Positions 60,052 to 64,000 of a DNA stretch of 64,000 nt are shown one piece after another; the stretch's first letter is position 1, and every line of letters starts with the position of its first letter. The stretch spans positions 868,001 through 932,000 of the forward strand of contig NZ_LR760298.1 in NCBI RefSeq assembly GCF_902806445.1, written 5' to 3'. The position numbers and the translations under genes are program-made. The notes under the pieces were generated by a model. That model was not told the origin of the DNA. It did no database searches and saw nothing but the letters and a program-made list of their open reading frames with translations. This DNA is from Listeria sp. PSOL-1. Lineage in GTDB: Bacteria > Bacillota > Bacilli > Lactobacillales > Listeriaceae.

Positions 60052-61665
60052 TTAACGAACTCCTAATCGTTTACGTAAAGCCGTCCCACGTGGTCCAAAA
60101 AGTTTATCTGATAAATGCAATTTCAGTGCTAAGTACCCATAAACAAATATACCTACACCACCGCAAATCATTGTCAAAATTAAAGCTTGGAATTTATGAT
60201 CTGGGCTAATAAATGAACCAAAAATAAAGTAAGTAATCATGACCGCAATCGCCATAACGCCTGTAAGTACAAGGAATAATACGGCTCTTCTAAAAATTAA
60301 TGAGAATGAAAAATGAACATAATGTTTAATAATATAAAGCATAAAAATGCAAGAAACCGCATAACCAAGGCCTGTCGCAAGAATAGACCCTTTTGCTTCA
60401 AACAACATAATAAGTGGCATTTGCAACACTGATTTTGTAAGAAGACCAAGTAAAAGTCCTAAAACTGTATAGCGCTGTTCATCAATACCTTGAAGCACAG
60501 CAGCTGTCACGCTAAAGAGTGAGAAGAGTACAGCAATTGGTGCAAAAAATTGTAATAAATCAGTCCCTGCTTCACTTGCTTTAAAAAAAACGGTAAATAG
60601 TGGCCTTGCTAGTAATCCAATGCCAAAACAAGCAGGAATGGTCAAGAATAATAGAATTTGAAAAACATCATTTAACTGCCGCTTCACTTGTTTACGTTCA
60701 TTTCTTACATAAGCAGCTGTAACAAGAGGAACGAGTGCCATCGAAAAAGCAATGGCAAGCGTTCCAGGAATCATAATTAATTTTTGCACATCAAAATTGA
60801 TGATCGCAACATAAGAATTAACCTCTTTTGCAGTAATTCCAATGTACTCTAATACTCTGCCTAATGTAAATTGATCGACTAATTGATAAAGTGAAGTGGC
60901 CGATCCTACAATAATAAAAGGAATCGCCGACAAAATAATTTGTTTATAAAGCGTTGAAATGGAAACTCGTAATTCACTCCGGTCATGAATGAGCATCTCA
61001 TCAAGCTTTGATTTTCGACTAAAAAAGTACCATAAAAGAAGTAATAAACTAGCAAAAGCCCCAACAAAAGCTGAAAATGTCGCCATACTAATAGCGGTTA
61101 CTACACTTCCTTTTAAGCCGTAGATGATGATGAAAGTACTTAATAATAAGAAGAAAATCCGAACAACTTGTTCTAATACTTGTGAAATTGCAGAAGGCCC
61201 CATTGAATTATAGCCCTGGAAAAAACCTCTAAGTAAACTCATGACAGGAATAATAAGCAGTGCAAAACTTACCGCACGAATAACTTGAATGCCATCTTCT
61301 AAGCTATACCCCCCTTGAAGCTGCTGCATACTAGCAAGCACTGGGGCAAGAGCGTACATAACCACAAAACATAAAATCCCTGAAAGGATCATCAAGTAGA
61401 CACCCGTTTTAAATAAGCGTCTACCAATCGCATATTCTTCCATGGCATTATACTTGGCAATATATTTCGCAACGGCAAGTGGAATCCCTGCTGTAGCTAC
61501 ACTTAAAAATAATTGATACGGCACATAGCCAAAATTATATAAAAGCGCTGGTTTATCTCCACCAATAATGGCATAAAATGGTATAACATATAAAATCCCT
61601 AACACTTTAGAAATTAACGTACCAAGCGTTAAGATAAAGGTACCTCTTAGTAGTTTTGACCCCAT
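60052..61665 (-). CDS. ytgP: MurJ-type lipid II flippase / polysaccharide exporter (MOP superfamily)
   Basis: 537-aa protein with about 14 membrane segments of the MATE/polysaccharide-transporter fold. ATG at 61665 or TTG at 61668; the AAAGGAAG site supports either. Homologue of B. subtilis YtgP, a functional lipid II flippase in complementation tests. Peptidoglycan export is likely, but substrate is inferred. Confidence 0.88.
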   Translation of the reverse strand: MGSKLLRGTFILTLGTLISKVLGILYVIPFYAIIGGDKPALLYNFGYVPYQLFLSVATAGIPLAVAKYIAKYNAMEEYAIGRRLFKTGVYLMILSGILCFVVMYALAPVLASMQQLQGGYSLEDGIQVIRAVSFALLIIPVMSLLRGFFQGYNSMGPSAISQVLEQVVRIFFLLLSTFIIIYGLKGSVVTAISMATFSAFVGAFASLLLLLWYFFSRKSKLDEMLIHDRSELRVSISTLYKQIILSAIPFIIVGSATSLYQLVDQFTLGRVLEYIGITAKEVNSYVAIINFDVQKLIMIPGTLAIAFSMALVPLVTAAYVRNERKQVKRQLNDVFQILLFLTIPACFGIGLLARPLFTVFFKASEAGTDLLQFFAPIAVLFSLFSVTAAVLQGIDEQRYTVLGLLLGLLTKSVLQMPLIMLFEAKGSILATGLGYAVSCIFMLYIIKHYVHFSFSLIFRRAVLFLVLTGVMAIAVMITYFIFGSFISPDHKFQALILTMICGGVGIFVYGYLALKLHLSDKLFGPRGTALRKRLGVR

Positions 61666-61779
61666 CAATTAAAAACTTCCTTTACAATTAAATTAACAGT
61701 TCACTGTTTACTTTACCATTTAATGATTTAAAAAAAAAGAACTAACTGCTAATTTTGTGAAGAAAATAACTACAGGAAT

Positions 61780-62538
61780 TTATTTACTTGTAGCTGCTTT
61801 TAAAAAGTTCTCTAGTTCTGCCTGTTTTCCTTGATGAAACATTTGCACGATTTTACTCCCAATCACCACTCCGTCACAAACCTCAGAAAAAAATTGAATA
61901 TGCTGCAATTCTGAAATACCAAATCCAGCAAGCACAGGCACACTACTCACTTCTTTTATATAAGCTAAATGTTTTTTTAAGTCATGATGAAAGCTTTTTC
62001 GTTCTCCAGTGATCCCGTTAACCGTCACGGCATAAATAAAACCTTCTGCTTGCTTAGCTACTTCTTCAATGCGCTTAGTCGGACTTGTTAACGATATAAG
62101 TGGAACGAGCGCCACATCACTTTCTGCTAAAAACGGTGCAAACATGGTTTGGTGTTCAAATGGTAAGTCTGGAATAATCACACCTTTTATTTGCGTGTTC
62201 TTTGCCATTGTCACAAATTTTTCCAAACCATAACGAAAAATAGGGTTAAAATAGCTCATGATAATAAGCGGAACCTTCACTTGGCTTTTAGCTAGAACCG
62301 TCAATATTTTTTCCAGTGTAACCTGATGACTTAAAGCACGAAGACCTGCTGCTTGGATGACAGGCCCATCTGCTACTGGATCAGAAAATGGGACGCCTAC
62401 TTCAATGGCTACCGCCCCATTTTTTTCTAGAAAAAGAAGCTGCTCTTCCAAATGATCTAACCCTGTATCTCCTGCCATAATGTATGGAACAACAAGTGGT
62501 TTATGGGAACTTTGCAATTGTTTAGTTAACGTTTTCAT
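61780..62538 (-). CDS. trpA: Tryptophan synthase alpha subunit
   Basis: Cleaves indole-3-glycerol phosphate. 252 aa; [19 protein letters not shown] holds the catalytic glutamate and aspartate. Overlaps trpB by 4 nt. Last gene of trpFBA, with ytgP downstream. Confidence 0.97.
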   Translation of the reverse strand: MKTLTKQLQSSHKPLVVPYIMAGDTGLDHLEEQLLFLEKNGAVAIEVGVPFSDPVADGPVIQAAGLRALSHQVTLEKILTVLAKSQVKVPLIIMSYFNPIFRYGLEKFVTMAKNTQIKGVIIPDLPFEHQTMFAPFLAESDVALVPLISLTSPTKRIEEVAKQAEGFIYAVTVNGITGERKSFHHDLKKHLAYIKEVSSVPVLAGFGISELQHIQFFSEVCDGVVIGSKIVQMFHQGKQAELENFLKAATSK

Positions 62539-63734
62539 GCTTTTTCACGCTCCATTTTTGCTTTTATTTGGTCAATATCTTTATCTCCCCGGCCAGATAA
62601 ACAAACAATAATGCTTTCATCTCTTTTCATTTTACGAGCTAATTTAACAGCAAAACTAATCGCATGTGAACTTTCAAGTGCAGGAATAATCCCTTCTGTT
62701 TCACATAATAATTGAAAGGCCAAAAGAGCGTCATCATCTGTTGCAGAAACATATTTTGCTCGGCCGATTGTATGAAAATAACTATGTTCTGGCCCGATAC
62801 CTGGATAATCTAATCCCGCTGAAATAGAAAAAGCTTCAAGGATTTGCCCGCTTTCATCTTGTAAAACATCCATCATTGCACCGTGTAAAATTCCTTTTTC
62901 CCCTTTAGCAATCGTGGCTGCATGTTGATTTGTATCTAATCCTTTTCCAGCAGCTTCTACACCATACATTCTGACTGTTTGATCGTTTACAAACGGATAA
63001 AACAAGCCCATCGCATTGCTTCCCCCACCAACACAAGCAACAAGCGCATCTGGCAATTTATTTTCAAACGCTAGATGTTGTGTTCTTGCTTCACGGCCAA
63101 TGACACTTTGAAAATCGCGAACCATTTCTGGAAATGGATGCGGTCCAAGAACAGAGCCCATAATGTAATGCGTATCTTCTACATGACTTACCCAATAACG
63201 TAAGGCCGCATTCACTGCGTCTTTTAGCGTTTTGCTCCCTGAGGCTACACTAATTACTTTTGCACCTAAAAGTTCCATTCGAAAAACATTGAGCTGTTGC
63301 CTTTTGACATCTTCTTCCCCCATAAAAATAGTGCACTTCATATTAAATAAAGCTGCAACAGTCGCTGTCGCCACCCCGTGTTGCCCAGCACCTGTTTCTG
63401 CAACGATCTTTTCTTTTCCCATTTTTTTAGCAAGGAGAATTTGGCCCATTGTATTGTTGATTTTATGTGCCCCTGTATGATTTAAATCTTCTCGTTTTAA
63501 GTAAATTTTGGCACCGTTAGCATGCGCGCTTAGCCTCTCAGCAAGATAAAGTGGTGTTTCTCGGCCTACATAATGTTTTAAATAAGCGTTTAACTCTTCT
63601 TTAAATGTTTCTTCGTTTTGGGCATTCTTGTAGGCTTCTTCTAATTCAGTGATCGCATAAATTAGCGAATCTGGTACAAACTTCCCGCCAAAGTCACCGT
63701 AAAATCCTTGTTTATCTGGCATTTTATAATTCAT
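62535..63734 (-). CDS. trpB: Tryptophan synthase beta subunit
   Basis: PLP enzyme joining indole and serine. 399 aa; PLP lysine in HKINNTMGQ, phosphate loop GGGSNAMG. Overlaps trpF by 11 nt and trpA by 4 nt, so translation is coupled. Confidence 0.97.
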   Translation of the reverse strand: MNYKMPDKQGFYGDFGGKFVPDSLIYAITELEEAYKNAQNEETFKEELNAYLKHYVGRETPLYLAERLSAHANGAKIYLKREDLNHTGAHKINNTMGQILLAKKMGKEKIVAETGAGQHGVATATVAALFNMKCTIFMGEEDVKRQQLNVFRMELLGAKVISVASGSKTLKDAVNAALRYWVSHVEDTHYIMGSVLGPHPFPEMVRDFQSVIGREARTQHLAFENKLPDALVACVGGGSNAMGLFYPFVNDQTVRMYGVEAAGKGLDTNQHAATIAKGEKGILHGAMMDVLQDESGQILEAFSISAGLDYPGIGPEHSYFHTIGRAKYVSATDDDALLAFQLLCETEGIIPALESSHAISFAVKLARKMKRDESIIVCLSGRGDKDIDQIKAKMEREKA

Positions 63735-64000
63735 TTTCTGACTCCTTTACTGCTTTTATAAAAGCGTTTATTTTTTGAGGGTCTTTTTGTTGATTCGTTT
63801 CGACACCGCTAGAAACATCGACTGCCAGTGGATGGAAATAATGGATAGCCGCTTGAACGTTCGCTGCTTGTAATCCGCCAGCAATGATTAATCTTTCTTT
63901 TGGAAGTATTGCTAAGTCGGTTTTATCCCAGCTAAAAGTTTTACCGTCTCCTGGCGTAGGAGCATCTAGTAAAATCATGCTCTTTGGATAATCACCTATC
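63724..64000 (-). CDS. trpF: Phosphoribosylanthranilate isomerase, N-terminus cut by window edge
   Basis: C-terminal about 90 residues ([18 protein letters not shown]..., [31 protein letters not shown]) of the TrpF barrel. The frame remains open to base 64000, so the start is outside. The DVSSGVE phosphate-binding motif is intact. Overlaps trpB. Confidence 0.95.
   Translation of the reverse strand, partial: IGDYPKSMILLDAPTPGDGKTFSWDKTDLAILPKERLIIAGGLQAANVQAAIHYFHPLAVDVSSGVETNQQKDPQKINAFIKAVKESENEL

Noticed and set aside
61690-61712. AACAGT/ACTGTT hairpin upstream of the flippase gene
   Set aside because: Six-base arms with a two-base loop, AT-rich context, no conserved partner; too short to support.
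61730-61770. Weak terminator after trpA
   Set aside because: A T-run follows on the minus strand but the stem is poorly paired.

Overview
The window is core chromosome of a low-GC Firmicute. Gene content and order match the thrS-to-trp block of Listeria (Listeriaceae), which is partly shared with the Bacillus ytx/yto region. Marks of this are thrS-dnaI-dnaB-nrdR-coaE-mutM-polA-icd-citZ-pyk-pfkA-accAD-dnaE, ytxK-ackA, sppA, thiI-nifS-ezrA, rpsD, tyrS-ccpA-aroA-ytxHG-murC-sftA and trpFBA. Protein sequences and several gaps suggest a Listeria relative other than L. monocytogenes itself; the species is not certain. Most genes read on the minus strand. Both ends cut genes: thrS lacks its C-terminus at base 1 and trpF lacks its N-terminus at base 64000.

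Layout. 1-9.1 kb: thrS under a T-box, the replication set nrdR-dnaB-dnaI, then coaE, mutM and polA. 9.2-18 kb: central metabolism (icd, citZ, two small membrane proteins, pyk, pfkA, accDA). 18-30 kb: dnaE, nrnA, ytoI, ytkL, divergent pepQ, ald, usp, ytxK-ackA. 30-43 kb: RDD protein, sppA, nifS-thiI, ezrA, ytsP, rpsD, a YxeA-like protein, tyrS, ccpA, aroA and the stress pair ytxG-ytxH. 43-54 kb: murC, sftA, ytpR-ytpQ-ytpP, ytoP with a small broken membrane-protein gene, ytzB, a CsoR-like regulator, a lactonase-fold hydrolase, trmB and ytmP. 54-64 kb: MarR with an MFS exporter, dat, pepV, a degenerate Nudix protein, nnrD, a MurJ-type flippase and trpA, trpB, trpF.

Regulation visible in the sequence includes the thrS T-box; SigmaA promoters for rpsD, ccpA, aroA and marR; catabolite (cre) sites before ald and ccpA; SigmaB-type promoters before ytxGH (strong) and usp (weaker); a C-tract flanked by AT at the CsoR-like gene; and repeated half-sites at marR.

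No plasmid, phage, IS, CRISPR, rRNA or tRNA gene was seen. The least explained material is a set of intergenic inverted repeats that form large, partly multi-branched hairpins. Two families have recognisable copies at several loci. Other points worth checking are a small translationally coupled gene broken at a T7 tract, a cysteine-free DnaI, a cysteine-free CsoR-family protein, and a Nudix protein without its catalytic glutamates.
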